From positions 6,051,357 to 6,115,356 of the forward strand of contig NZ_CP036343.1 in assembly GCF_007746795.1 (NCBI RefSeq): a stretch of DNA of 64,000 nt. Reading direction: 5' to 3'. This DNA comes from Gimesia algae. GTDB lineage: Bacteria > Planctomycetota > Planctomycetia > Planctomycetales > Planctomycetaceae. The notes under the pieces were generated by a model. The model was not told the DNA's origin. It made no database searches and worked only from the letters and a program-made list of their open reading frames with translations. Below are positions 1 through 8,316 of this stretch, in pieces (position 1 is the first letter of the stretch; every line of letters starts with the position of its first letter). Both the position numbers and the translations under genes were made by a program.

Positions 1-152
1 TAATGGCTAATTACGAATTGACTTGCAGTCAACTACAAGGTGTCACAGGGAATTTTGCTGAGAAACGAAGCTGCAGAATCACCAACAAACGCTTAAATCA
101 ATACAACTTGCCCCTGAATCACTGAAGTCTTCACTCAGGAAAGGGAACCGAC

Positions 153-1160
153 GTGCCCGAGAAAACAACGCATCAGCAAGTAGAGGAATTGATTACCGGC
201 TACTGGAAATCGCAGAGTATTTATGCCGCTGCGAAACTGGGCATTGCCGACCTGCTGGTCGACGGAGACCAGACTCCTGAGCAACTGGCAGCTGCTACAA
301 ATACAGACTCCAATGCCCTCTATCGCCTGTTACGCGCCCTGGCCAGTATCGGAATCTTCAAAGAAAATGAAGCGGGAGAGTTCTCATTAACTCCTCTCGC
401 GGAACCATTGCGCAGTAGTGATCCCCAATCAAAACATGCGTTAGCCATCATGAATGGGGAAGATCAGTTTCGCCCCTGGTGTGAAATCATCTATAGTCTC
501 CAGACTGGAAAGCCGGCGTATGACAACATCTGGGGAAAGTCGATTTTTGAATTTCTTTCAGAACATCCCGACAAGGCACGCATCTTTGATCAGGCCATGA
601 TCGGCATTCATGGCCGCGGAACCGATGCCGCGATCAAAGCGTATGATTTTTCTGATATCCGGGTACTGGCGGATCTCGGGGGCGGCAATGGTTTGAATCT
701 GATCAGCATCCTCCAGGCCTTTCCGGACCTGAAAGGAATCCTCTTTGATCTGCCTCATGTCGTTGATAATGCCCAGGAGCAATTCGACCGGGCAGGTCTG
801 ACTGGTCGCTGTGATCTCGTCGGTGGTGACTTCTTTCAGTCTGTGCCAGCCGGAGCAGACGCGTATCTCCTGCGACATATCATCCACGACTGGAACGATG
901 AAAAATCACTCCAGATTCTCAAGAACTGTCACGCAACCATGCCGGAAAAGGGAAAACTGCTGGTGATGGAAAGTGTGATCGATCCGGGGAACGCCCCGTT
1001 CTCAGGTAAGTTTGTCGATCTGGTGATGCTGCTGGTGACAGGTGGTAAGGAACGCACGGCTGAAGAATTTCAGCTACTCTACGATCAGGCGGGCTTCGAA
1101 CTGACACGCATTCTACCGACCCAATCGGAACTGAGTATCATTGAAGGAATCAAACGCTGA
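153..1160 (+). CDS. SAM-dependent O-methyltransferase with dimerisation domain
   Basis: A 335-aa protein of the plant-type O-methyltransferase family (COMT/hydroxyneurosporene methyltransferase-like). The N-terminal ~100 residues look like the winged-helix dimerisation domain (an AAKLGIADLL stretch, then LYRLLRALAS). The C-terminal Rossmann domain carries the SAM-binding motif DLGGGNG near residue 173 and the conserved RHIIHDWNDE segment near residue 235, where the family keeps its catalytic histidine. The start is GTG, chosen because AGGAAAGGGA lies 7-15 bases upstream. The small-molecule substrate cannot be told from sequence. It stands alone: the next gene is convergent, 16 bases away. Confidence 0.85.
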   Translation: MPEKTTHQQVEELITGYWKSQSIYAAAKLGIADLLVDGDQTPEQLAAATNTDSNALYRLLRALASIGIFKENEAGEFSLTPLAEPLRSSDPQSKHALAIMNGEDQFRPWCEIIYSLQTGKPAYDNIWGKSIFEFLSEHPDKARIFDQAMIGIHGRGTDAAIKAYDFSDIRVLADLGGGNGLNLISILQAFPDLKGILFDLPHVVDNAQEQFDRAGLTGRCDLVGGDFFQSVPAGADAYLLRHIIHDWNDEKSLQILKNCHATMPEKGKLLVMESVIDPGNAPFSGKFVDLVMLLVTGGKERTAEEFQLLYDQAGFELTRILPTQSELSIIEGIKR

Positions 1161-1176
1161 ATGCCCTGTCGTCTTT

Positions 1177-2151
1177 TCAGGGAAAACGAATTGAGCAGCC
1201 CGCGCCGACAAAGTATGCATCTGCTGCGTCATTCAAACCTACGCCCGCACTCATGTCGAGCTGCAGGTTGTTGGTGATCAGGTACGTGAGGCCGGCATCA
1301 AAATAGTGTTCGGTGCGCGCCGTTCGGGCACCGCTGGGAATCAATACAAACCATTCGGTAAAGGCTCCCAGTTTCTCAGTCAGGGTATAACCCACCGAAC
1401 AGGATTGTGCGATTTCAAGAAAGGATTCGCCGGAATCATCGATATCGCCATAACCCTGTGTAGAGGCCGCGACGTTCACAAAATCATTGAGGGTCCAGGC
1501 ATAGACCAGATCAATGCCCGCTTCCACCTGATTCGCAGTAAACGCAGTACTTCCTGTCGGTACGCTCATCGAAGTAATCAAAGCCATTTCAGGCAGAACT
1601 CCCTGCTGGGGAGTCAGGGCAAATTGCAGCGCCAGCCCCAGATCCTGACTGCCGAAAGTCGTATTCTGATAGAATCCCGCATCGGTACTCTGTTCCAGAG
1701 GAGCAAACGACAACCGAAATTCCATCCAGTCTGCCACAATCCCACGGCGATACAGGAATTCACCGAATGACTGATATTTGACATCCGCCCCCAGTTGCTC
1801 GCTGTCCAGATAAGTATAACCAAACTCAAGCTGAGTAACGCCTTTACCGACTGTCACAGATGTCGACGTGAAGTTCGGCCGGTCCGTCTGCAAAGGCTGA
1901 TCGAGCTGCGGTCCTCCGTTACATCCAGTGCTGCCTCGCCATTGAAACAGGGTGCCACATTCCAGTGAAAAATTGAGAAGCTGATTGCGAGGGGCCTCAT
2001 ACTCCACCTCGGGTGTTTCGACGAATTCTGATGCGAGCAGACTATGATTAAAGAGAGTTTCGCTGGTTTCGGCAAAGGTTCTCCCTGCGCAGCAGAACAA
2101 CGTGATGTTGACGAGCAGACCAAGCCAGGCTCGCCAACAAAAGTTACGCAT
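1177..2151 (-). CDS. Secreted/outer-membrane beta-barrel-like protein (MetA-pathway-like family)
   Basis: A 324-aa protein with an N-terminal signal peptide (hydrophobic LGLLVNITLFCCAG, cleavage near AETSE). The body has alternating short beta-rich segments, the phrase LQTDRPNFTSTSVTVGKG near residue 88, and repeated aromatic/glycine strands ending in GAGCSIRFP. This resembles the 'putative MetA-pathway of phenol degradation'/transporter barrel family common in planctomycetes. A terminal aromatic residue, typical of barrels, is nearly present (F-P end). Function is unknown; the family name does not prove phenol metabolism. It is divergent from the phosphodiesterase at 2420, with a 268-bp shared upstream region. 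Confidence 0.6.
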   Translation of the reverse strand: MRNFCWRAWLGLLVNITLFCCAGRTFAETSETLFNHSLLASEFVETPEVEYEAPRNQLLNFSLECGTLFQWRGSTGCNGGPQLDQPLQTDRPNFTSTSVTVGKGVTQLEFGYTYLDSEQLGADVKYQSFGEFLYRRGIVADWMEFRLSFAPLEQSTDAGFYQNTTFGSQDLGLALQFALTPQQGVLPEMALITSMSVPTGSTAFTANQVEAGIDLVYAWTLNDFVNVAASTQGYGDIDDSGESFLEIAQSCSVGYTLTEKLGAFTEWFVLIPSGARTARTEHYFDAGLTYLITNNLQLDMSAGVGLNDAADAYFVGAGCSIRFP

Positions 2152-2419
2152 GAGATCTACTCTGAAATCGATTCCGGGGCATTTTCAAATTATCGGAATT
2201 CCGCTCATTTTCCGTTAATCCAAATAGAAAGTCCGATTGCAAGTATCTCACCAGTAACATCAAGCTAAGACACTGTTATCATAAGAGATACAACGTATAA
2301 CCTGTACTCGGTCGTACTTCGGCTCCCAACAATCCGGTCATGTCGAAGATAGAAATGATCCAGTCATTCAGGTACGCTTAACTTTTCAAAATGCTTTCAA
2401 AATCCCGGGATGCTTAATT

Positions 2420-3250
2420 ATGTACCAACACCAGATCCTGCTGACGATCATCTGTTCCTTGATTCTTCCTACTGCTGATGTTCTCGCAACGGAACCTGGA
2501 GCCCCCCTGATCGTCGCACACCGCGGCTTACTCAAAGTGGCGCCGGAAAATACGCTGGCTAATTTCCGAGCCTGCCTGGAACTGCGGTTGGGATTTGAAT
2601 TCGATGTACAACGCAGTAAAGACGGACACCTGGTCTGTATTCATGACAACACACTCGATCGAACGACCAATGGCTCAGGGAAAGTCGCCGACCTGACACT
2701 GGCGGAAATTAAACAGTTGGATGCCGGCGACTGGTTCGCCCCTTGTTTTAAAGGAGAACGGGTTCCCACCGTCGAAGAAGTGTTACAACTTGCTGCTCAA
2801 TATCGACAGCATGAGATTCTTATTGCTGTCGACTTCAAAGACTCAGACGTCGAACAGGAGGTCGTCGAACTCGCGAAAAAACAGGGAATTCTCAAACGAC
2901 TTCTTTTTATCGGGCGAACGATTCAGGAACCACAGGTCAGAAAAAATATCAAAGCCGCCTCCCTGACAGCGGAAACGGCGGCGGTCGCTAACAACATGGC
3001 TGAATTTTCCGCAGCGCTGTCAGAACCAGATGCAGACTGGGTTTATGTGCGGTACCTGCCCACCCGGTCAGAAATGCAACAGGTACATGCTGCCGGTAAG
3101 AAGTCGTTCATCGCCGGTTCCTCCGTGAGTGGAAAGGTTCCGCAAAACTGGCAGCAGGCGACAGCCGCCGGCATTGATGCCATTCTGACTGACTATCCAC
3201 TCGCTTTACGCGCCCTGCAACAACAGAGTAAATTGAAATCTGACGATTGA
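2420..3250 (+). CDS. Secreted glycerophosphodiester phosphodiesterase
   Basis: A 276-aa protein that should hydrolyse glycerophosphodiesters to glycerol-3-phosphate and an alcohol. A signal peptide (LLTIICSLILPTADVLA) sends it out of the cytoplasm. The GDPD TIM-barrel signature is complete: H34-R35-G, E43-N-T, E60-F-D62 and H75-D-N-T-L-D-R-T, which are the catalytic histidines and the metal-binding acidic residues of the family. The C-terminal ILTDYP motif is also typical. It lies 98 bases before the MarR gene on the same strand, but the palindrome and promoter-like sequence between them suggest separate transcription. Confidence 0.88.
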   Translation: MYQHQILLTIICSLILPTADVLATEPGAPLIVAHRGLLKVAPENTLANFRACLELRLGFEFDVQRSKDGHLVCIHDNTLDRTTNGSGKVADLTLAEIKQLDAGDWFAPCFKGERVPTVEEVLQLAAQYRQHEILIAVDFKDSDVEQEVVELAKKQGILKRLLFIGRTIQEPQVRKNIKAASLTAETAAVANNMAEFSAALSEPDADWVYVRYLPTRSEMQQVHAAGKKSFIAGSSVSGKVPQNWQQATAAGIDAILTDYPLALRALQQQSKLKSDD

Positions 3251-3262
3251 ATTAACGACTGG

Positions 3263-3292
3263 TTGAAAAACAATATTATGTATGCATAATAT
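3263..3292 (+). promoter_or_regulatory. Promoter overlapped by palindrome, candidate MarR autoregulatory site
   Basis: A perfect inverted repeat lies at 3273-3292, with 8-base arms ATATTATG and CATAATAT around TATG. It overlaps a sigma70-like promoter made of TTGAAA (3263-3268) and CATAAT (3285-3290), 16-bp spacing, 56 bases before the regulator's ATG. MarR proteins bind palindromes of this size as dimers, so autoregulation is the natural reading. Binding is inferred, not shown. Confidence 0.55.
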
Positions 3293-3348
3293 CTCCCAGG
3301 GGTCGCCCGCGCTTTGTTTATCCACCTGTTACTTACATCGAGAATCTT

Positions 3349-3861
3349 ATGTCACCTCTCAGTCTTGAGGATCAGGTTATCGTCGCATTGCGACGGATCA
3401 CACGCGCGATTGATTTACACTCCCGGGGGCTGATGCAGGAAATCGGCCTGACTGCGCCACAACTAGCTTCGCTCCAGACGATTGCGCGAATGCAACCTAT
3501 TACAGTAGGTGCTCTGGCGAAATCGATTCATCTCAGTCAGGCAACACTTACCGGGATCTTGAGCCGACTGGAATCCCGAAATCTGGTCTCTCGGAGTCGC
3601 AGGGGACAGGATAAACGGACCGTCGTCGTCGAATTGACCGAAGAAGGTCAGGCAATGATCATCAATGCCCCCTCGTTGTTACAGGACCGCTTTCACCGCG
3701 AACTCCTGATGCTGCAGGAATGGGAACAGACACAAATGCTTTCCACTCTGCAACGCATCGCATCTATGATGGACGCCGAAGATATCGATGCTTCTCCTGT
3801 CCTCTCTGCAGGAGAAGTCTCGACCCCTGCAGAACATGATTCTCGTTTCCTGAATGAGTAA
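3349..3861 (+). CDS. MarR-family transcriptional regulator, possible ectoine-locus regulator
   Basis: A 170-aa winged-helix protein. The DNA-binding part is visible at about residues 45-100: LTAPQLASLQTIARM, then the recognition region LSQATLTGILSRLESRNLVSRSR, then RRGQDKRTVVVELTEEG in the wing. It sits 499 bases upstream of ectA on the same strand. In methylotrophs the ectoine operon is repressed by a MarR-family protein (EctR), so a role in controlling the neighbouring ect genes is plausible, but the sequence does not establish that it is EctR. A palindrome over its own promoter suggests autoregulation. Confidence 0.8.
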   Translation: MSPLSLEDQVIVALRRITRAIDLHSRGLMQEIGLTAPQLASLQTIARMQPITVGALAKSIHLSQATLTGILSRLESRNLVSRSRRGQDKRTVVVELTEEGQAMIINAPSLLQDRFHRELLMLQEWEQTQMLSTLQRIASMMDAEDIDASPVLSAGEVSTPAEHDSRFLNE

Positions 3862-4099
3862 AATCGCTTCTTCGCCTGCGCCTCTATCAGAAATTGAGAA
3901 AAAAGTGGTAAAATAATCGAAAATACCGCAATACATACGAACAGATTCGATATCTCCTTGAAATCACAACTGGAGTAATGGCATATCAACCTGTATATGT
4001 AACCTGATTCCCCTCTGCAGTCTGATGGATAGCCGAATCGCAATCACCGGATCCCCCTCAACCTCACGCTGTATTCATCTGCAATTAAAAATCAGAGGG

Positions 4100-4128
4100 T
4101 TGACACTCAATATTCCATTGTGTACAAA
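4100..4128 (+). promoter_or_regulatory. Sigma70-like promoter upstream of ectA (distal)
   Basis: TTGACA at 4100-4105 and TACAAA at 4123-4128 are separated by 17 bases, a near-consensus arrangement, 232 bases before the ectA ATG. Just downstream at 4138-4145 is ACTAAATA, the reverse complement of a TATTTAGT half-site as I recall it for the methylotroph EctR operator; the partner half-site is poor here. Confidence 0.45.
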
Positions 4129-4270
4129 GCATTGCATACTAAATATTATTGAGCTACAAACTCGGTACAGATAGTGAAACGCAATAACAAAAGCTTCTTG
4201 TCTGTATCAACATAACACTGCTAAAACAGTTATGTTGCACGAATAACTGCTTTGAGAACGAATCAAATTC

Positions 4271-4299
4271 TTGGCATCTTCGGAATGCGACTTTATTTT
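4271..4299 (+). promoter_or_regulatory. Possible proximal ectA promoter
   Basis: TTGGCA (4271-4276) and TATTTT (4294-4299) with 17-base spacing, 61 bases before the ectA ATG. This is weaker than the distal candidate. Ectoine operons often have more than one promoter, so both are recorded. Confidence 0.3.
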
Positions 4300-4360
4300 G
4301 TAGTCTAATCTTTTTCATACTCTAGAGCTGATTGCTCAGAAGCCCGTAAAACACAGCCAA

Positions 4361-4894
4361 ATGGATAAGGCCACACAACTGATATTTCGCGAGCCCACTC
4401 TGGAAGATGGTCTCGCTATTACAAACCTGGTGAAGAACTGCCCTCCCCTGGACGTGAATTCCCATTACGTCTCTTTGCTGCTTTGCCGCGATTTCTACGA
4501 TACGTGCGTTCTGGCCGAACATGATTCCCGTATTGTAGGTTTTCTCTCGGCTTATTGCCCCCCTCATCGAGAAAACACCATCTTCATCTGGCAGGCAGCC
4601 GTCGACAGCAGCATGCGTGGCTGCGGAGTTGCTTCCCGTATGCTGGATGCCCTGCTTTCACGTGAAAGTCTGTCAAACATCAACTACCTGGAAACGACGA
4701 TTACACCTTCCAACAAATCGTCTCAAAAGCTGTTTCGCTCGCTGGCGAAGCGGCTCAACACTGAGTGCCGAACGTGCTGTGGATTTCCTTCGGATCTGTT
4801 TGGTGAAGCTGAAGAACACGAAGCCGAAGAACTGCACCAGCTAGGCCCATTCACACTCACACCTTCTTATGGAGAGAAATCACAAGTATCATGA
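4361..4894 (+). CDS. ectA: L-2,4-diaminobutyrate N-gamma-acetyltransferase
   Basis: A 177-aa GNAT-family enzyme that acetylates 2,4-diaminobutyrate with acetyl-CoA, the second step of ectoine synthesis. The family opening FREPTLEDGLAITNLVKNC and the core IWQAAVDSSMRGCGVASRMLD (acetyl-CoA binding R/G-rich loop), followed by LETTITPSNKSSQKLF, are classic EctA features. Its length is normal for the family. Its TGA stop overlaps the ectB ATG by 4 bases (ATGA), so translation is coupled and it is the first gene of ectABCD. No strong Shine-Dalgarno is visible before the ATG. Confidence 0.95.
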   Translation: MDKATQLIFREPTLEDGLAITNLVKNCPPLDVNSHYVSLLLCRDFYDTCVLAEHDSRIVGFLSAYCPPHRENTIFIWQAAVDSSMRGCGVASRMLDALLSRESLSNINYLETTITPSNKSSQKLFRSLAKRLNTECRTCCGFPSDLFGEAEEHEAEELHQLGPFTLTPSYGEKSQVS

Positions 4895-6183
4895 ATATAT
4901 TCAACCGACTCGAATCTAATGTCCGGGGATACTGCCGCTCGTTCCCGACAACCTTCACAAAAGCCCAGAATGCGACTTTGACTGATGAAGCAGGAAACGA
5001 ATATATCGACTTCCTTGCCGGCGCCGGTACTTTAAACTACGGCCATAATAATCCGATCTTCAAAGCGAAACTGCTTGAATTCCTCGAACGGGACGGCCTG
5101 CTGCATGGTCTCGATATGCACACCGATGCCAAACAACACTTTCTGGAAGTATTTGAAAAACACATCCTTTCTCCACTCGAGTTCGATTACAAAGTCCAGT
5201 TTACAGGCCCCACCGGGACCAATGCCGTCGAAGCCGCACTCAAGCTGGCTCGCAAAGTCACCGGACGAACCAACGTCGTTTCCTTCACCAATGGATTTCA
5301 TGGGGTCAGCCTCGGTTCAGTCGCTGCGACAGGTAACAGTCATTTTCGCGATGCCGCTGGCACTCCTTTAAACAATGTCACTTTTATGCCTTATTATGGG
5401 TACCTGGGTGACAACATCGACACGCTGGAATACTTCGAAGCGCTGCTGAAAGACAATAGCAGTGGTCTAGATTTGCCGGCTGCCGTGATTGTGGAAACGG
5501 TTCAGGGTGAAGGGGGCGTCAATGTTGCCAGCGCAGAATGGCTGCAACAGCTCGAGACTCTTTGCCAGGAACATGGCATGCTGCTGATCATTGACGATAT
5601 CCAGGTTGGCTGCGGCCGTACCGGCAGTTTCTTCAGTTTTGAAGAAGCGGGAATCGTCCCTGATATCGTTACGCTCTCAAAATCATTGAGCGGTTATGGC
5701 TTACCCATGTCGCTGGTATTGATGCGATCGGAACTCGACCAGTGGGAACCGGGTGAGCACAACGGTACATTCCGCGGAAACAACCTGGCGTTTGTTTCTG
5801 CAGCTGCTGCCATCGAAACATACTGGAGCGATTACCGACTGACGCGCGAAGTCAAACGTAAAGGTACCTTGATTGAAAGCCGTCTCCAGGCGATTGCTGA
5901 TACGACTACCGAACTGGATATGGAAGTACGTGGCCGCGGCATGATGTGGGGTCTTGCCTGTTCGGAATACCCTCAACTGCCAGACATGATCAGTGCCGAA
6001 GCATTTAAACGTGGCTTGATTATTGAAACCAGCGGGACGGACAGCCATGTCCTGAAAATCCTGGCACCACTGACAATTGAAGACGACCAGCTGCTGGAAG
6101 GCCTGGAGATTGTTGCCGACTGTTTCAAAACCGTTCTTAATGACGAAAAAGTAATTAAAGAACTGGGACTGATCACGAATTAA
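4891..6183 (+). CDS. ectB: Diaminobutyrate-2-oxoglutarate aminotransferase
   Basis: A 430-aa class-III PLP aminotransferase that converts aspartate-beta-semialdehyde to 2,4-diaminobutyrate using glutamate, the first step of ectoine synthesis. Visible features are FTGPTGTNAVEAALKLARK near residue 110, the acidic IIDDIQVGCGRTG at about 233-245, and the PLP lysine in LSKSLSGYG (K264). The C-terminus carries GRGMMWGL, as in other EctB proteins. It is full length and translationally coupled to ectA by an ATGA overlap. No aspartokinase gene (ask_ect) accompanies the cluster, so precursor must come from the general aspartate pathway. Confidence 0.96.
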   Translation: MNIFNRLESNVRGYCRSFPTTFTKAQNATLTDEAGNEYIDFLAGAGTLNYGHNNPIFKAKLLEFLERDGLLHGLDMHTDAKQHFLEVFEKHILSPLEFDYKVQFTGPTGTNAVEAALKLARKVTGRTNVVSFTNGFHGVSLGSVAATGNSHFRDAAGTPLNNVTFMPYYGYLGDNIDTLEYFEALLKDNSSGLDLPAAVIVETVQGEGGVNVASAEWLQQLETLCQEHGMLLIIDDIQVGCGRTGSFFSFEEAGIVPDIVTLSKSLSGYGLPMSLVLMRSELDQWEPGEHNGTFRGNNLAFVSAAAAIETYWSDYRLTREVKRKGTLIESRLQAIADTTTELDMEVRGRGMMWGLACSEYPQLPDMISAEAFKRGLIIETSGTDSHVLKILAPLTIEDDQLLEGLEIVADCFKTVLNDEKVIKELGLITN

Positions 6184-6253
6184 GGCCCTTTTCAGATTAC
6201 CGAGTCGATACAAACAGCACCAGTTTATATATTTTTGACAGAAGAATGAGATC

Positions 6254-6649
6254 ATGATTGTAACACAACTGGAGGACATTCTAGGAACAGAACGGGATGT
6301 CCATGCAGAAACCTGGAACAGTCGCCGTTTATTACTGGCGGGTCAGAAAATGGGCTTTTCACTGCACGACACTTTGATTCATCCCGAAACAGAAACCGAA
6401 ATCTGGTATCAGAATCACCTGGAAGCCGTGTACTGCATTGAGGGCGAGGGGGAAATCGAATTGATCCCCGATGGCCCGACCTATCCCATCCAACCCGGAA
6501 TGATGTACGCCCTGAATGAAAATGACCGACACCTGCTGCGTGCAAAAACACAGTTGCGAATGATCTGTGTTTTTAATCCGCCGGTGACGGGTCAGGAAGT
6601 GCATGATGAAAACGGGGTTTATCCGGCTGCCGCTGGTACCGACGCCTGA
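6254..6649 (+). CDS. ectC: L-ectoine synthase
   Basis: A 131-aa cupin enzyme that cyclises N-gamma-acetyl-diaminobutyrate to ectoine, losing water. It matches EctC throughout: start MIVTQLEDILGTERDVHAET, LLLAGQKMGFSLHDT, EAVYCIEGEGEIE (cupin motif), IQPGMMYALNENDRHLLRA and CVFNPPVTGQEVHDE. Length is standard. It lies 70 bases after ectB, in the same operon. Confidence 0.96.
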   Translation: MIVTQLEDILGTERDVHAETWNSRRLLLAGQKMGFSLHDTLIHPETETEIWYQNHLEAVYCIEGEGEIELIPDGPTYPIQPGMMYALNENDRHLLRAKTQLRMICVFNPPVTGQEVHDENGVYPAAAGTDA

Positions 6650-6735
6650 CCTTGATTTTATCATTTTATCAAACTCGTAAAGCGAAAGGCTTCAGATACT
6701 ACCTGTAGCGGCAACATCCACAGAAAGCGCCTCTG

Positions 6736-7674
6736 ATGACTGCCAACACAACAACTGATTCTACTACCCGCGTAGAGGATCTTTATCCATCCCGCATCAC
6801 CCAGCAGCCCGAGTTCCTCGAACGCCGTGATCCGGTCGTGTATGGAGATGCTCAAAATGGACCGTTGAACGCGGAACAACTGGAGCAATTTGACCGGGAT
6901 GGTTTCCTCCTGCTACCTGGATTTTATAACGATCAACAGGTGGCTCTATGCCATCAGGAACTCGACAGGCTGCGTGACTCTGCAGAAACCAGACAGCGTC
7001 CTGAAGCAATCGTTGAACCGAACGGCTCCGCGTTACGCTCGCTGTTTGCAGTACATCGACCGGAAATCAGCACTCGATTTTCTCAAGTCGCGTCGGATAA
7101 AAGAATTCTGGAAATGGTGATGCAGGTTCTGGGCAGCGAGGTTTATATGCATCAGTCGCGGGTGAACCTGAAACCGGGATTTGCCGGCAAGGAATTTTTC
7201 TGGCATTCCGATTTTGAAACCTGGCATGTCGAAGATGGTCTGCCTCGGATGCGCACTGTCAGTTGCTCTCTCCTGCTGGATCATAATTATGAGTTTAATG
7301 CCCCGTTAATGTTACTCCCGGGTTCGCATCGTAAATTCGTCACCTGCATCGGACAGGCACCCGAAAAGCATTATCAAACTTCACTGAAACAGCAAAAATA
7401 TGGGGTACCCGATCCGGAATCACTCACTCAGCTGGTGAAGGAACATGGGATTACACAGGCGACAGGGCCCGCTGGATCGTTACTGTTGTTTGACTGTAAC
7501 GCCCTGCATGGTTCTAATGGGAATATTACACCGTTTCCGCGGTCTAACCTTTTTTTCGTCTATAACAGTATCTGGAACCAGCTCGCGAAACCTTTCTGCA
7601 ATCATCAGCCACGACCTGAATTTATCGCCTCACGTGAATTCAGCAACACAATGAAACCCAGAGAATTCATCTGA
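6736..7674 (+). CDS. ectD: Ectoine 5-hydroxylase
   Basis: A 312-aa Fe(II)/2-oxoglutarate dioxygenase of the PhyH superfamily that makes 5-hydroxyectoine. The EctD signature is intact: F-W-H157-S-D159-FETWHVEDGLPRMR provides two iron ligands and H258 (LHGSNGN) the third. The N-terminal YPSRITQQPEFLERRDPVVYG is also typical. It follows ectC by 86 bases. Its presence means the cell can make hydroxyectoine, usually linked to heat or stationary-phase protection. Confidence 0.95.
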   Translation: MTANTTTDSTTRVEDLYPSRITQQPEFLERRDPVVYGDAQNGPLNAEQLEQFDRDGFLLLPGFYNDQQVALCHQELDRLRDSAETRQRPEAIVEPNGSALRSLFAVHRPEISTRFSQVASDKRILEMVMQVLGSEVYMHQSRVNLKPGFAGKEFFWHSDFETWHVEDGLPRMRTVSCSLLLDHNYEFNAPLMLLPGSHRKFVTCIGQAPEKHYQTSLKQQKYGVPDPESLTQLVKEHGITQATGPAGSLLLFDCNALHGSNGNITPFPRSNLFFVYNSIWNQLAKPFCNHQPRPEFIASREFSNTMKPREFI

Positions 7675-7756
7675 TGTCCTCAAAACAATTCCGCATTCCC
7701 AGGCGACCTGCAGGCGACTGCATTGATCGTTTTATGAACCTCAGAAAGAGACGCTG

Positions 7757-8287
7757 ATGAACCGCCTCTTTCAGATGATTCAGAAAATCGAAGCTTTCCT
7801 GCTGGCCTGGTCGATCATTGCGATTGCCGCGTTATCCATCGGAAATGTGTTCTGCCGGGCCGTGCTCGGCTTCAGTGTCTCCTTTACCGGGGAACTGTCC
7901 CAGTTCCTGATCATCATTGTGACCTTTGTAGGTTTGAGCTACGCTGCCAGCCGCGGACGCCACATTCGCATGACGGCATTCTACGATCAGCTCAACCAGC
8001 GCTGGCGTAAGATCCTGATGATTGCCATCAGCGGGTTAACCTCACTTCTCATGTTAATCCTTGCCTGGTACGCGTTCGAATATATTTCCACGGTCCGCTT
8101 TTTAGAGACCGTCTCTCCCGTCTTGCAGGTTCCCCTGTATTTGGTCTATCTGTTTGTGCCACTCGGCCTGCTGCTGACAGCCATTCAGTATGGCTTAACG
8201 GTTCTGAAGAATCTGACTTCCCCCGATGTGTATATCTCGTATAGCCAGAAGGACGAATATGAAACCACAGTGGTAGGGGAACTCTGA
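7757..8287 (+). CDS. TRAP transporter small membrane subunit (DctQ type)
   Basis: A 176-aa protein with four predicted membrane segments (residues ~15-35, 45-67, 88-108, 130-152). The DctQ hallmark is seen as F..ELSQFLIIIVTFVGLSYAASRGRHIRM. It is the small integral component of a tripartite ATP-independent periplasmic transporter. It starts 82 bases after ectD, preceded by AGAAAGAGA, and is followed 29 bases later by the large subunit. Position right after ectABCD suggests an ectoine/hydroxyectoine uptake system like TeaABC or UehABC. Confidence 0.85.
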   Translation: MNRLFQMIQKIEAFLLAWSIIAIAALSIGNVFCRAVLGFSVSFTGELSQFLIIIVTFVGLSYAASRGRHIRMTAFYDQLNQRWRKILMIAISGLTSLLMLILAWYAFEYISTVRFLETVSPVLQVPLYLVYLFVPLGLLLTAIQYGLTVLKNLTSPDVYISYSQKDEYETTVVGEL

Positions 8288-8316
8288 AATGACCAAGTCA
8301 GTGGGGAGATAGCCGC

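Larger units (their letters stand above)
3862..4360. other. 499-bp regulatory gap before ectA
   Basis: No credible gene was found here. It is AT-rich in the second half and holds two promoter-like pairs reading toward ectA (listed separately). Short open frames on the minus strand lack a ribosome binding site and family resemblance. Confidence 0.5.

Noticed and set aside
4128-4145. Full EctR-type operator before ectA
   Set aside because: One half-site is fair (ACTAAATA) but the other is poor, so it is only a weak hint and was not listed as a site.
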